Assembly (NCBI GenBank): GCA_021234155.1
Contig: JAJEKV010000039.1
Span: 12,641,252 to 12,705,251 of the forward strand
Source of the DNA: Isoetes taiwanensis
Taxonomy: Eukaryota > Streptophyta > Lycopodiopsida > Isoetales > Isoetaceae
DNA: 64,000 nt
Reading direction: 5' to 3'
Shown here: piece by piece, positions 13,401-27,916 of the stretch
Layout of the letters: the number at the start of each line of letters is the position of its first letter
Numbering within the stretch: the first letter of the stretch is position 1
Made by a program: the position numbers and the translations under genes
The notes under the pieces: model-generated
The model's input: only the letters and a program-made list of their open reading frames with translations
Databases searched by the model: none
What the model was told of the DNA's origin: nothing

Positions 13401-13453
13401 GAAATTGAACCACGGTCCTCAACCCCCAAACCCCCACTCTAACCACTAGACCA
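13401..13453 (-). mobile_element. tRNA-derived SINE head, left arm copy 2
   Basis: On the minus strand: A box TGGTCTAGTGG (13453-13443) and B box GGTTCAATTTC (13411-13401), closer to consensus than copy 1. The downstream body reads CCCCAATAACATAAAAATTT and then AT-rich sequence. The anticodon arm does not fold into a convincing tRNA, so a SINE is more likely than a functional tRNA gene. Confidence 0.6.
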
Positions 13454-13524
13454 AGCATTAATTCCATGAAGAATTTATGTTTCAAATATACTTAAGGGTA
13501 ATGTTCCCATTAAGATGAAATAGA

Positions 13525-14230
13525 CTATAACATTCTAGCTAGTTCAAGAAAGTTCTAGAATGTTGCTCGAAGGCTCTAGAAAGTTCTAGAATCTTCTAGA
13601 AAGTTCTAGAACATAAAAAAAGAATCTAAGGGGATCTAAGAAAACTCTTCCGAGAAAGTTCCAAATTGTTCTAATAAGTTTAGAATGTTCTAGAATGTAG
13701 GGGAATCTATGGGAATGTAAGGAAATCTAGGGAAATACTTCGAAAAGTTCTAGAATATTTTGAAAGTCTTAGTATGTTTGAGAAAAGTCTTAGAATGTTC
13801 TAAAAAATTCTAGAATGTAAAGGAAAATCGAAAAGAATCTAATAGAATGTAAGAAAATCTTATAAAATATAAGAGAATCTAGGGGGGATCTAAGAAAATT
13901 CTTCCAGAAAGTTCCAAATTGTTCTAATAAGATTTAGAATGTTCTAGAATGTAGGGGAATCTATGGGAATGTAAGAAAATCTAGGGAAATACTTCGAAAG
14001 TTCTAGGATGTTTTGAAAGTTTCGAATGTTCCAGAAAGTTCTAGAATGTTCTAGAAATTTCTAGAATGTAAGGGAATCTAGGAGAATTAACGGGAATATA
14101 AGGAAATCTCATAAATTGTAAGAGAATCTAGGAAAATATTTACAAGTCTAATGCATTCTCTTAAAATCTAGTTGAATCTAAGGGAATATTCATAATAGAA
14201 TGTTCTAAAATGTTTCATAATAAAGGGGTA
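13525..14230. repeat. TTCTAGAA / GGGAATCTA minisatellite, left arm
   Basis: Dense degenerate copies of GTTCTAGAATGTTCTAGAA mixed with GGGAATCTAAGGAAATCT. The cluster at 13584-13611 has three TTCTAGAA units spaced by exactly 2 bp, a perfect run of alternating TTC/GAA heat-shock-element half sites. Confidence 0.9.
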
Positions 14231-14384
14231 CAATATAAATCTTGAAAAAAAAAAAAAAATAGATGCTCAGAGGCGCCTGGTACCTGAAAAATAAAAGTGT
14301 TTTTAGAATTGTTGCGCAGATCCAAAATAAATTATTTTGGAAGGTTCTAAATGCTCATGGGTAAGCACCTCAATCAAATCTAGG

Positions 14385-16680
<2,296 letters not shown>

Positions 16681-17854
16681 TATTAGGAGTGGCTTCTAGA
16701 ACCTTCTTTTATATCTATACCGCCAAATCTTGGCGATTTTTCCCTCCCTCAATCTCGGTATTGGCCGGATCCGGTGGCTTCCTGGTTCTTGGCGGGCGTT
16801 TGGTGGCTTCTAGAGTGTCCAAAAATTTAGAAGATGCTAAAAACTTTTAGAACATTCTTCCAAGTTCGAAAGTGCTCCTATATATATGAATATCTGAAAA
16901 TGGAATTCGCTTTGGGATTATCTATGGTTTTTCTCAAGAAGCGGCTTCCGGCTATGCTATCCAAATATGGCGCTTAATGGTTATGCATGCCATGGTTATG
17001 CTATACGGTTCTAGCTATGGTCTTGACCTTGTTCATCACGGCTGCATATCTAGCTTCAACTATATATGCAGATATTCTTTTCGGCTTGGAGCCCCGCGCT
17101 CAAATCGTTTTTTCTTTAGCGGTAATTTGGAGACTACGTTGAACTGTGGATTTAAAGCGCTTGGACCCTCCTCATTTAATTCTCTGCTTTCATATCAAAT
17201 TTATTAACAAAGGACGGCATATTTCTGTTTTGACTTCTCAACCGCCATGACGAGGGCGAATGCCATACTTTTGTTTTAGTTTTTCCGGGTGAGCTATGCA
17301 ATTCAATCATTTGATTCGATCCTTGCCTCTCGCAAATTATAATTCTAGAAGAAGTCGCTGAAAACGACAAAAACCTCCCCATAGATAGGCTTCTCATTCA
17401 TCTCGGGATTTTTCTACAAGGATAGTGGGTAGTCGCGCGCATCACGAACTACCCACGAAAAATAAAGGAACGTCCAATTATACAACTTGGACCCCATGAA
17501 ATACAATGCTAATAGATGTTTGTTTGTGTACTAGCGAAAGCTTATTACGGGATTAAAAACCCACCCTTCGGGTTTTGAGGAAAAACCTAGTGATAAGCCT
17601 TGGCAAGGGGCTTGGACAAACGTAAAGGCTGAAAAATTCGCTCCCAAAACCCACGAATGGAGAAGTCGGTCGGGCTTGCCAACTTTGTGCACGCACAACT
17701 CCAACACGAAAACAAATGTGACAAAACAAACCTCCCAAAGTGGAGGGGGCGATCACGCGTGCCACGCGACAACAAAATAAAACCTCTTCAAATAGAGGGC
17801 TGGTCACGCGTGCCAAAGACAAATACATTAAACAATTAAGGGGGAGGGTGGGTT
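16681..17854. other. No supported gene
   Basis: Mixed-composition sequence with only short open stretches that lack motifs. It shares a short CTCGCATGAAAACGACAAAA-like phrase with the 18.03-kb region (near 17345-17395). It contains GAACTACCCACGAAAAA-type phrases near 17430-17460 but nothing I can assign. Confidence 0.5.
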
Positions 17855-18392
17855 TCAAAGAATAGAGAATAGGGTAATGCTAGTGCTGAGAGAAGAGGAA
17901 GCGCCGATGAGACGTTGATGAAGAACCCGCCTAATATAGGCGATCTCCGGAGAAGGCATGCATGCATGCAAGACATGCATGCTTTCCTTCTCTGAATGTC
18001 GATCCGAGGGCTCGGATCGATGACATTCTAGAAGAAGCTCGCATGAAAACGACAAAACCTCCCGAATAGAAGAGAACTTCCATATCAAAACGGGATCGAG
18101 GACGAAGGTCAAAGGATTATGGTGAGAAGAAGAGGCAAGGCCGAGAAAAGACATGCCACAAAGATGAAAGAAACGCTTAACCGGGTCAATCCAAGCAAGG
18201 AGAAGCCCCTCCCTGCATGGTTTCAAAGAATAGAGAATAGGGTATGCTGGGAGAGAAGAGGAAGTAGATGAGGCGTTGATGAAGAACCCGGCTAATATAG
18301 CGATCTCTCCGGAGAAGGCATGCATGCATGCAAGACATGCATGCTTCGCTCCTTCTAGAATGTCGATCCGGGGCTCGGATCGATGACATTCT
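17855..18392. repeat. Two direct copies of a ~175-bp palindrome-rich segment
   Basis: CAAAGAATAGAGAATAGGGT starts both copies (17856 and 18221, about 365 bp apart). Each contains AAGGCATGCATGCATGCAAG, then ACATGCATGC, and ends in a hairpin with GATCCGAG/CTCGGATC arms (first copy 18001-18018, extended by GAATGTC 17994-18000 and GACATTC 18022-18028). A 209-codon minus-strand open frame crosses both copies (17855-18484). Its peptide is itself repeated and low in recognisable motifs, so I treat it as a by-product of the duplication. Confidence 0.85.
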
Positions 18393-19600
18393 TGTGTTTG
18401 ATTTTGTGCTTCAGCTATTTTGGGACTTGGATTTTTCGCGACATCAAGAACATGAACTGCCAAAGTGGAAAAGTTATTTGGCATTTGACCTTGGGATTTA
18501 GAAAACCCAAAAACATCTTTGATCTAGTGTTGTTGCCCGGAGGCCTCCTCAAGTTTCTAACATGGAGATTTTTGTTCGGGTTTCTCGCTATCAAGAGCAA
18601 TCATTTTTTAAGATTATTTTTGGGTGTGTGGACATCTTTTTGCCAAAGATCGGCTTCCTTGATGTATCTTCATACAGAGTGTAAGACTGGGATTTGTTCT
18701 ATGGAAAGCTTTTCCTGTATGCTATGTTTGCAAGGCCCATGGGCATGATTCGTAGGCCCTAAAATAGGGGCCTAGTTGATTGCCACAGTAGAGTCCTGGG
18801 CCGCAGAGCTCAAAGCAGGGGGCTTTTGGTCTACAGAGCCCGAAAACTTGTTGGATCCGGTCGTCCCCCAACCATAGCAAGTGGTAAGTTACGCATCTAG
18901 CATTTCGGTGCATCCAAGCCGGAAAGACATGCAAGACATCCGGCTTGTGCTTATCCCCTTCACCACTCTTTCTTTGTTAGTACAGGTCTGCAATTCCTCT
19001 GTTTTTGGTTGCAGGAGTTCATAGGAGGGATTTCAACTGAAGAAGGCTGTCCAGGAGGCACTCTTGGTCAAATTGGTTGACCTAACCAAAAATTGGGCCT
19101 CAAAACCATGAAATCGGCCCTGTGAAAAACTCTGTTTTGGTCATGGGTCTTTAGATTCCGGGTAGCCCTTAGCTTGATCCCTACAATCATCCGGAGCCTA
19201 TTTTTGCGATACATAGGAGCTTTATGCCAGAAATTTTAGAATAAAAGTACAATATTTTACGCTCTAGAGCGGCTATCTTTGTTCGCTTTTACCGTATTTT
19301 GTGTTGTTGAGCCCTTTCATGTATTCTTTTTCCCTAATTGGCTTTGTTTTTTGTCTTAACAGTCGGAAAGCAAGGATCGATTTAATTGAGTTTCTTATTT
19401 GTGGGCTCTTACGCTTTAATCTTCTAGTTTTACCAATCGGTTGCTTATCCATCCCAGGCAGTTCGATGATGATGATGAATCTAGTCAATGTTCTTTTATT
19501 ATCTATACTCTGTTGAGTGCGGAAGCAAGAAAACCGTTTTGGGAAGAAGAAGCCGGAATTGTTATGCCGAAACAAGAATCGAAGTTCCTACATCCGATGT
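18393..19600. other. No supported gene; low-copy-looking sequence
   Basis: A plus-strand open stretch (18383-18748) and a few shorter ones have no recognised motif. 18760-19180 is GC-richer, with phrases such as GGCCTCAAAACCATGAAATC, and could be a decayed LTR or intron. There is no decisive signal. Confidence 0.4.
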
Positions 19601-19639
19601 CTTAGGTACCTACCGGGCCATTCTTATAATGTGATTTTT

Positions 19640-20060
19640 TTTTTTCTTTTGCGGGATGTATGCCATGCTTATCAAATCCTTAGGAGTGGTTTGAAGGAAG
19701 AAAATATTATTGTGTTTGTGTTCGATGATATTGCTAATAATCCGAGAAAATCCTTTTCCGGTGACAAAACGCTATTTGTATTTGTTTACTATTCGCATCG
19801 TGGGCGTCCCGAGCGCTTTTGGTGAGTTAAATGATTCTAGGTTCTTTTATTTGAATTACATAGAGTTTATATGAGGTGGTTCTTTCTAGGTTCTAATTGA
19901 TCAATCGTGAAACGTGGAATGCCTAATAATGGCTTACCTTTTATTCAAATTCTAAAGAAAAAACATGTTGCTTACAAGAAGATGGTAAGTTCAATAAGAT
20001 TTCCTCATGATTTTTGTTCATCCGACCGCTATAATTTTTCCTCGGTATTTGAGTTGTTGT
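19640..20060 (+). pseudogene. Legumain (vacuolar processing enzyme, C13 peptidase) gene fragment
   Basis: Near 19660-19740 the plus strand reads [20 protein letters not shown], then [12 protein letters not shown], the conserved N-terminal part of plant legumains. Next come GDKT and [14 protein letters not shown] (19760-19822), corresponding to the block before and around the catalytic His (family pattern YYxDHGGPGVL). Here the His is kept, but the preceding Asp and two Gly are altered. GTGAGT at 19823 and resumption with GMPNNG at ~19918 match the intron that splits this region in plant legumains. Then FIQILKKKHVAYKKMV follows, ending ATG/GTAAGT near 19983. About 40 residues between NPR and GDKT are missing. 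The catalytic Cys exon is not convincingly present, although SVFELL at ~20040 could be its remnant. Legumains cleave after Asn in vacuoles. The retained intron means this is a genomic fragment, not a processed copy. Confidence 0.8.
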
Positions 20061-20099
20061 GGGCATTTATTCATAACAAATTCGATGTGGGACACTAGC

Positions 20100-21354
20100 T
20101 TCATGAAAAAATAAACCCCTACCATAAGGCATTCTAGCAAATTTGCCAAATGGAGATGCTTAAGCTAGAATGCCAAGCAATCACGTAAGATTTTTATATA
20201 GTAGATGAAAGAGTTTAGCTTTGTTTTGCAAAAATAACAAAGTTTGGGAAATGTTTAGGTTCAATTATATCTTCTATGTTTGTGCTTGATTATTGTACTA
20301 TTTCTATTTTATTGACCGAAATTAAGCCTGGTGTCGCATTGGAGTGTAGCCACACTTATCACATCTAAAAATATGGCTACAATGTGCTTTTTGTATGATG
20401 GTGACCCGTGTTATGCTGACTATTACCAACCAAACTGGGTTGTGTGTATATTTTATCGCCTTTAGAAAACTTCTTTAGTCTTAGATTATTCGTCAAACTA
20501 GCTATAGTCATATATATATGATGCCCCTAAAATCATCACTAGCAAACAATTTGAACTGTCCAGTCAGATAGGCAATCTTAGCCATCTATTAGAGCTTAGA
20601 ATCACTTTTATTATTTTAATGGTTCTATCTACCTAAGTTACCAAGATCCCAATTTCAATGCTTCGATTTGTGTTAATCCACTCCATTAATTTTGGGCCAT
20701 ATAATGGTTATTGGTTATCTAACTCCATATTATTGTCTCCAAATGTTTATGGGGCTTGAAATGTTTATCTAATATGCAATAACTATGGGCAGGCTAATAG
20801 TAATTATGGATGCACCTACGTTGTTTTTATTGCAATATTGCAAATACTTCAAATAAAGCGCAGGCGGCTTCCCAATTTCAATGGTTCAAGTGGGCTTTCT
20901 CACAACACCCTCTCCACGAACATGTAAATGCAAATATTTCCTTCAAGGAATATGGAGGAATTGAGTGCACATCACTTGGAAGGGGCACCTAATAACTATA
21001 GGTCGCCTCGTAGTGCTTCCGGGACAACCATAATTATACGCCCCCAAATAATTTTGGAACTCCCAGTATATACCACAAGTCTAATGTGCATTTTGAGGCA
21101 CTTCATGGTAACGATGCCAACATGATTTTTGTTTGAGCAGTGACAATAATGTCGTGCATCTCTAATATTGTAAGTACTTCAAACAAGGGGGAAGCTTCCT
21201 AATTTGAATGGTTCAAGCTTTTGCAATGGGACACCCATTAATTTTCAGCCACAGATAATTGTTCAGTCACAGATTATAGGCTGCCTAGTGATTATGAATC
21301 GATCAATAATTATAAACCCCCATATAACAGTTATACCTCAATTTGTCTAATATT
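20100..21354. other. Non-coding; weak internal duplication
   Basis: GCAAATACTTCAAATAAAG...TTTCAATGGTTCAAG (20838-20890) is loosely repeated as GTAAGTACTTCAAACAAGGG...TTTGAATGGTTCAAG (21170-21217). No gene is supported. Confidence 0.45.
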
Positions 21355-21545
21355 AGAGAATCTGAAGAATTCTCATAAAATGTAACGAATTCTTGGCGAA
21401 CCAAAGGAATCTTCATAATATCATGAATAATCTAAGGGAGTCTTGATAAAATTTAAGAGAATCTCAACTTCCACCATAGGAATATGCTCAAATTGGAATG
21501 TGCACCGTAGAAACATGCACCGTAGGACGTGCTAATTTTCTTGTA
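21355..21545. repeat. Dispersed fragment related to the foldback terminal region
   Basis: GAATCTTCATAATATCATGAATAATCTAAGGGAGTC-type phrases are followed by CGTAGGACGTGCTAATTTTC and TTGTATAT. This matches the apex-proximal part of the foldback arm (GTAGGACGCATTAATTTTCT at 14531-14550), so the element family is dispersed. Confidence 0.6.
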
Positions 21546-22300
21546 TATCACAGCTTTTGATTCTTCATGTTTTTCCTGCATTAGGGTGAGGGAGTGCTAA
21601 ATCTAGTCCATTCTAGACTTGGAGACATTACCCTTACCATATGGAGCGCAAATCCCTGTCATGACTCCGCATCGCTGTATCCTTTGCCATAGTACAAATC
21701 CACTAAATGATGCACCTGGAGTGCCTGAATCTCCACCTCAGAAACTAACTTGCCATTTTAAAAGTAACCCTAAAGTTACCCTAGGTTATTACCTCCATAT
21801 CATGGCCCTAACATAAAGATTAAATGTTACAAGTTATTGGCCAAGTGTTAGCACTATTAATACGACCTATAGTCAAACCCCTTGATATGTTTGGCCTCAT
21901 AATTTATGACGTGAACAATCCATGCCACAAGATTATTTGCCCACTATACCATTGGCATGCCAATATTTAGGTTAATATTTTAGAAAGCCAGACATCCTAT
22001 CTTTACCATTATCTTTGAGATCATGGTGACTTAGGACTGTAAAACTCCATAGAGTATGCCGAGTCATGAAATTAAATTTCCTAGCATAGATACCAACCTT
22101 CGATTCCATATTAGACCATTACACACTAAGAACACCTATTACACTCTCGGTTCGATAGCTCTAAAATATATAGCATAGATTAGTTCCCGAACCTTATCTT
22201 ACTTAATTTGTACACAACCCCCAGGGTTAATTTGATATCACTATATATATACAATTATATTGGGTGCCACAAATGATGTAGAGTCTCAAATGGTGTAGAG
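21546..22300. other. No supported gene
   Basis: AT-rich, with short open stretches only and no motif I recognise. Confidence 0.4.
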
Positions 22301-22329
22301 ATTATGCCACAAAATCTGGTAGAGATTGA

Positions 22330-22470
22330 TCTCGGCCGGCCCATCTTTTGAGATGGGCCGCCCGCAATGCCACCTCGTAACTCCCCAAGCACCCTCTTGT
22401 TGGTGTACCAAAATATTGATGCAGTTGATCTCGGCCGCCCATCTCTGAGATGAACGCCCACAACAAAAGC
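22330..22470. other. Hairpin plus diverged repeat of the same phrase
   Basis: GGCCCATCT (22338-22346), loop TTTG, AGATGGGCC (22351-22359): a perfect 9-bp stem. GATCTCGGCCGCCCATCTCT followed by GAGATGAACGCCC at 22428-22457 is a decayed second copy. It resembles a small inverted-repeat element; no coding. Confidence 0.6.
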
Positions 22471-22499
22471 CCCAATTCCATTTCTCCATCGAATTGGTC

Positions 22500-25400
22500 C
22501 AGGGATTTTCAGGCGTTGAAACCCCAAATTATCCCTCGCCGTCGGTTCGGATCCGTCCCCTCGGCTGCGTGCATTGACTCTTTGCACATCGATTCATCTC
22601 AGCCGGGTATATCCGAGATAAAACGAGTTTGGCTATGAATCGGCATCTTTGCCGGTGTAAATGCACCCGGATCACATCTTTGTGGCCGCTTGTTGTTCCC
22701 AATGCCGGATTTTCCCTTACGGTAGTCGGTTCAGCCCAAATATGGTTTTGGCGATGGTATTCCCGAAGAATATCAAACTAATGTTAAACAGAAAAGCCGA
22801 GGGAAGGCGATGGGCACCGGGTGGAACACGAGCATACGGCAATCAGGGTGACAAGGCTTTCCCCAGCACGGTTGGCAAAATCAGATCCTTTTGCCTTCTC
22901 CATTCCTTTGCTTTTAATTGATCTCATCCGCTATATTTACCAAAAAAATACGGAGCCAAGCTTTTCCTTTTTCCTTTTCATGTCTTGCTCAAAAATGAAG
23001 ATATCAGGCGTCTACGGCGGATAAGTCGATTACGAGCTTCAATGGTAGACGAGATCTGCTTTGTTGGAATGAATGTTGTGCATGCCAAAGCTTTATCTCG
23101 CTTATAAAATTCTCAGATGTTGTCTTTACTGGTCTCACTGTTACCAATAGAAGTTGAAAAGAAGGCGCGTCGCATCAAATGAAAGGAAGAATTCTGTTTA
23201 ACTCTTTACAGTTATTGTCTGGGAGAACGCTTCCTACATGATCTCTTTGAGGTAGGGTTTTATAATGCATTGTCGGGATAACATTATGGTTCCAGATTTT
23301 TGAGGAACCATCAAATGCTTTTCCACTTTCTTGAATATTATGCCCCGTAGACACATGTAACCTCAACTTCTTTTTTTGGGGATGGGTGATATGAACGTCC
23401 CGCCATATTTCAAATTGATGTCGTTTATCAACTCTATTTAACCTGGCTAGGCTTATAAAAATATTTCTCAAAACTTGAAGATTTTGATTTGCGGTAGGTC
23501 GCCTTTGGAGCTAGAAGTGCGATTTTCAACCAAAAGCTTTAAGGTTAATATCACCTTTCTTGCTCGATTTTGACTATTTAAACGGTTCTTTCAACTGCTA
23601 GTGCACCGGAGATTGTTGTCTAAGCCTTCAAACATGGATGGGTCATATGAAACATTTGCCATATTTAACCGATGATCTTTTGTATCGACTCTATTTATTT
23701 AACCCTCGTCTAGGCTTTAAAAATATCGAATATCACTTCCTGTTGGCATTTATTGATGTTTGGGATTAAATTTTAATCACCTATCTCTTGCCCTAAGAAG
23801 CGGATATTCCGGGTAATTTACTCAGTTCGCTCAGTTTCCGAATATGGATTATAAAAGCTTAACTCGATTTAGTTTCTTTGTTTGCGAGGTTTTCTTGACA
23901 ATGCTCATTTTGCCTTATTATATCCGTTGATAGCATTGCAATTTCTACGAGACAATTTCAAGCGAAGAATTTTCAATAGCAGCGAGATAATATAGGAGCG
24001 TCCTGCCGGAGGAGTTTGATGGGTAGAATAACAATTGTCACAACTTGGATCTTAGAAAGTAAAAGTTTGTATGAGCTTTTATGTTCTCTTTGTTTTCTTT
24101 GTCATGAAATGATGTAGTGGTGGATGTGGTGTTCACTGGCCGAAAGCATGCCGATTAATATGCCTTCCAGCTACTTGCATCGCCTATATTTAATTTTTTA
24201 TTGGTCGACAGCGGTTTTAAGACTTGCTCGTCCCACTTGAGACTTGCTATGTCTCCCACAAGGTATCACCGTCAATTTGTGTATGTCTTGCTCTATGATA
24301 TGCATGCGTTTTGCTAGGATGCATTCCATTATCAAAGATTTCGCTTTTTCTGCGGGTAGCTTGGCATGTACATTAATTTGTTGATTGCTTTCCACCTGTT
24401 CTTGCAATGTGAACATGAAAAAATGCCACTTTATGGTTGATTGCTTTTACTATTCTTCTCTAGTTACCTAAAATAAAGGATGTCTTTGGAGAAATGCAAC
24501 TAATTATCTGTTGCTTTGTTGTGCTCTATAGAGGCAAGATGTCTGTTATAATATATAAACCATGCGAAATTTTGGTATGTCTTATTGTAAAGAGGACTTT
24601 GATGTCATTTCATTGCCATGATTTATTTGTTCTCTTCCTAAGTGAGCGGAGAATGACCCAATCCTTGCCTTCTCTTTCACGCGGTATGCTAGCTTGAAAG
24701 AAATAATAGCTTACTCAAAGTATTGGAATTGGACTTAGAAGGAACAAAGGGCAAATGTTAGAAGAGTTGGAGAATGAGATGCTCTTTGGTAAATAACCAT
24801 TGCAAGGTACGGATGCCTTATGCATTTAACCAGGTTGAGACGAGAATACCTCTTGGGAGGACATCTAATGTAAGTAATTCATGTATAATGAGTTCGTTCT
24901 TATCCCCGCCATTCGAGGGAGAGTATGTCTTTTATCAAGTGGAAGGAATAATAGTCAATAGCACATCATTAATTTTGCACTTGGGAGCCGTGGTTGAATT
25001 TTGCTTTTGAAACTAGCGTGTATATATAGTTATCTTTTGTGGAGTATGGCATATGTGACATAATTTATTTTTTAAATATGGGCATTGGCTTTCCCTCAGT
25101 AGTTCTTATTGATTAATCTGAAAGGCAATTTGTGTTTACTTGCCTTGCAAACTTTCAAGGCCAATCAAAGTAAAAAGCTTCTAAATATCAAATGTGTTTC
25201 TAGTGCTCATCATCACAATCATAATCAAATTGGGTGGTCTGCTCAAAGTATTTGAGCACTTTGAGTAATAATTACCTTGAGTGATGAAGGTGGTTACTCT
25301 GCCGCGATCCCGAATACCAAAAAGTGGATGAGCAAGGTGCTTCGCGATCAATTCTAGGGCAGTCACGAGCTTTTTATTCATGTTAGGGTGTAAGTTATTT

Positions 25401-27900
25401 AGTTACGCTTTTACGTGCGAACGCGTGGATGATAGAGAAATTCTTGCAATCTAAGGTGAATTATTCACCTACGGTAATAACAGGATTATTGGGATCACAG
25501 GGGTATAGTATCCCGCTTTTGAGTTGATGGTGAGAAATTGGATCAATGCTAAATTTGTTTTTAAACGGTGCACAAAATTTGAGAACAAATTGGTAGCATT
25601 TCTAGATACGCAAATGTCTTAAATTTGATGAGGTGACCGTGTGCTTACACTCTTCCAAACCCTCTGTTAAATTGAGAGAATGCTTGATCTAAGATTTTGC
25701 ATTAACTTTGTTCCATGCCAAACTCTATAAAGTCTAGTAATAGGCATCGACTTTTTAGCAAGACATGCTCAAAGAGTTCTCTTCAAGTACCCAAAGGTAT
25801 AATTAGTTACACGATTAGCATGCACCATAATATCATGATATCTCTTAGGTATTCTCTACTTAGGGGCTTTATGAAACCATTCTGCATCGGAAAAGGAAAA
25901 TGGGTTGAATGGGAAAAGGAGAGATTATTTTCTTGAAGTTCAGTCTCTCCAGAAGTTGTTTGGAGGGGGCATCGGAATCATTATACCCTTGCACCTGGAT
26001 TGTATGTCCTCCTTTAAATCTTTGTATACAACATAAAATGTTTTTTGCTCGAGGCGTTTTGTTTGCTATTTTGCTAGAGTAAATATCCCGATTTACCGGG
26101 TGAACATGCTAAAAGTGAGTTCTTCCGATATCAATCGCATGGTAGTACACAAGCCTTGGAGGCGGGGTTTGTGGATGCACTTTTTAAAGAAAATAATTGT
26201 GCGGATGCTTAATTTACCATTCGTGATGCCATCAGATCGTTTGACATTAACGATTATCGCCATAAACCCTTTTCCAAAGATGAGACCTCGACATCGTGAA
26301 GATGAGGAAATTTACGGTAATTCCATATTACCAGCAGTATTCTCATTTAATAGGGTACTCCTAGATAGCCATGTGGAGATCTTCCCATTAGATCTTGAGC
26401 CTCAAGGAACTCTTGCATGTGATCGAGTTTGTCCTGAATTGCAGGGATGATATGTGTTATGTCGGGGTGGGGGCGAAACAAATTTTTGTAAAGTGGTAAA
26501 GCAGGCCAATCCACGAGGCAAAAGCTAGCTATTGCTAGTATGAAACAGTTTGTGATAATTCAAGCCAAACATTTCTAAATGTCTGTTGGTGATCATTATG
26601 CCCTTTGGACTTTTGTCCTTATATGAATACTTCACGGTATTAAAGCTTCAAGCATTCCATTTGCCCTATCTTGCAAAGAATTGGGATTTTCGTGCCCTCA
26701 ATATCCCAGCGTGTGTTTGTTCTTAAATGGATCATTATTGAAGCTAGGTCTCTTAGGAACCTTATGTAGATAGAAAGCGGTGGCTATCTTACGGTGGATT
26801 AAAACCTTCTAATTCAAGCGTCCGATTCAAACTTTAGAATCGCATCACATGCTAATATCACCGAAGCACGTATTGTTTCGCGAACTTTGTCCAATCAGAC
26901 AAAGAAGGAAAATAGATGTTTTCATTTGGGGATGTCTTTTTTGAATCGTTGGATCCAATGTTGACATTTGTGTCTTGACGTTATATGGAGCTCATACTTG
27001 AACTGGGTAATTTTTATGTAGAGTTAACATAATAGGTGGATATGAAGAGTCTGGTTCTTAATAACATTCATCTTTGGTTTATTGTAAGCAATCTATTGGT
27101 TATGGGAACAACTATGAGTGTTTAAGCAGGGTTCACACTAATAAGAACTAGAAATAGAATCATACATGCGGATAAATGGAAGATACATACAAAGCAAAGA
27201 ACATGGTTATCCTAAATTGACAAAGAAGTGAGGTCGATTTTGAAGCATTTGCATTTGACATATTCATGCAAAATGATCGCGGAGGATAAGTTGAACAAAA
27301 TGGTTGATTTTCACGATTACATACTTATTGATGATCCAGTTCGATAGATTGAAAATGATAGTGCATGCTATACACCTTGGAATGGAAGAATGCGCAATAC
27401 ATGCATGAAAGGGTCTTTGTTTTCTTATCGAATCCTTCTTTGACTTGTTTGATCGAGATTGTATTTGGTTTTATGTTGGCTAAAATTGAAACAACTTTCG
27501 ATGTGTTTTTAAGTCTTGTGATGTTTTATGAGCTTGGATAGCTTTTGTTGCGGTTCTGAGAGAGCTTTAGGTGCATTGAGGTGGACAAAATTACTATCTT
27601 TGTACCCGGTTCGGATTTTACTTGTGGTTGATTCTGGCAAAACAAAGATGAAGCTTCATATGTTAAGTAAAAAAGCCATGTGTGTGTTCCAAAGTTGGAT
27701 AACATTAATCTTAGAATTGGGCAATAGTGGGATTTGATTCCGACCAGGCGGTTCAATGGTTTGTAACAAATACTATTGCGGCAGCGGCGGGGGATCTGGG
27801 AAGCAAGTAACAGAGTTTGCGTATTGGAGCAAATTATAGTTTATTCAAAGAAGCACTTGGCCACATTGAATGTGCCTGATGCAGCTTCTTTTCATTCTTT
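22500..27900. other. Long stretch without a supported gene
   Basis: Only short open frames (under ~120 codons) occur. Two could be exons but lack homology I can name. Minus 24198-24416 reads KLPAEKAKSLIMECILAKRM. Plus 26100-26450 ends GNSILPAVFSFNRVLLDSHV. Splice signals around them are not decisive. Confidence 0.4.
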
Positions 27901-27916
27901 GGACATTCTAGGAGGA

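Larger units (their letters stand above)
12546..13468. repeat. 478-bp direct duplication in the left foldback arm
   Basis: CTAACATATATATGTTCTTA begins at 12549 and 13027. Each copy has several GATCCTACGGCTCACGTGG-like short repeats, then a minus-strand tRNA-like head, and ends ATTAATTCCAT. The copies are separated by an (AT)n tract at 12989-13026. Confidence 0.93.

Noticed and set aside
17855-18484. 209-codon minus-strand open frame
   Set aside because: Peptide is internally duplicated with the DNA repeat and has no recognisable domain; kept as a note under the repeat.
22661-23024. Protein gene from overlapping plus-strand open stretches (containing AEGRRWAPGGTRAYGNQGDK)
   Set aside because: Two competing frames, no splice boundaries and no family recognised.
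25455-25510. Homing-endonuclease-like site (GGTAATAACAGGATTATTGG)
   Set aside because: Does not match a known recognition sequence well and lacks any endonuclease gene.
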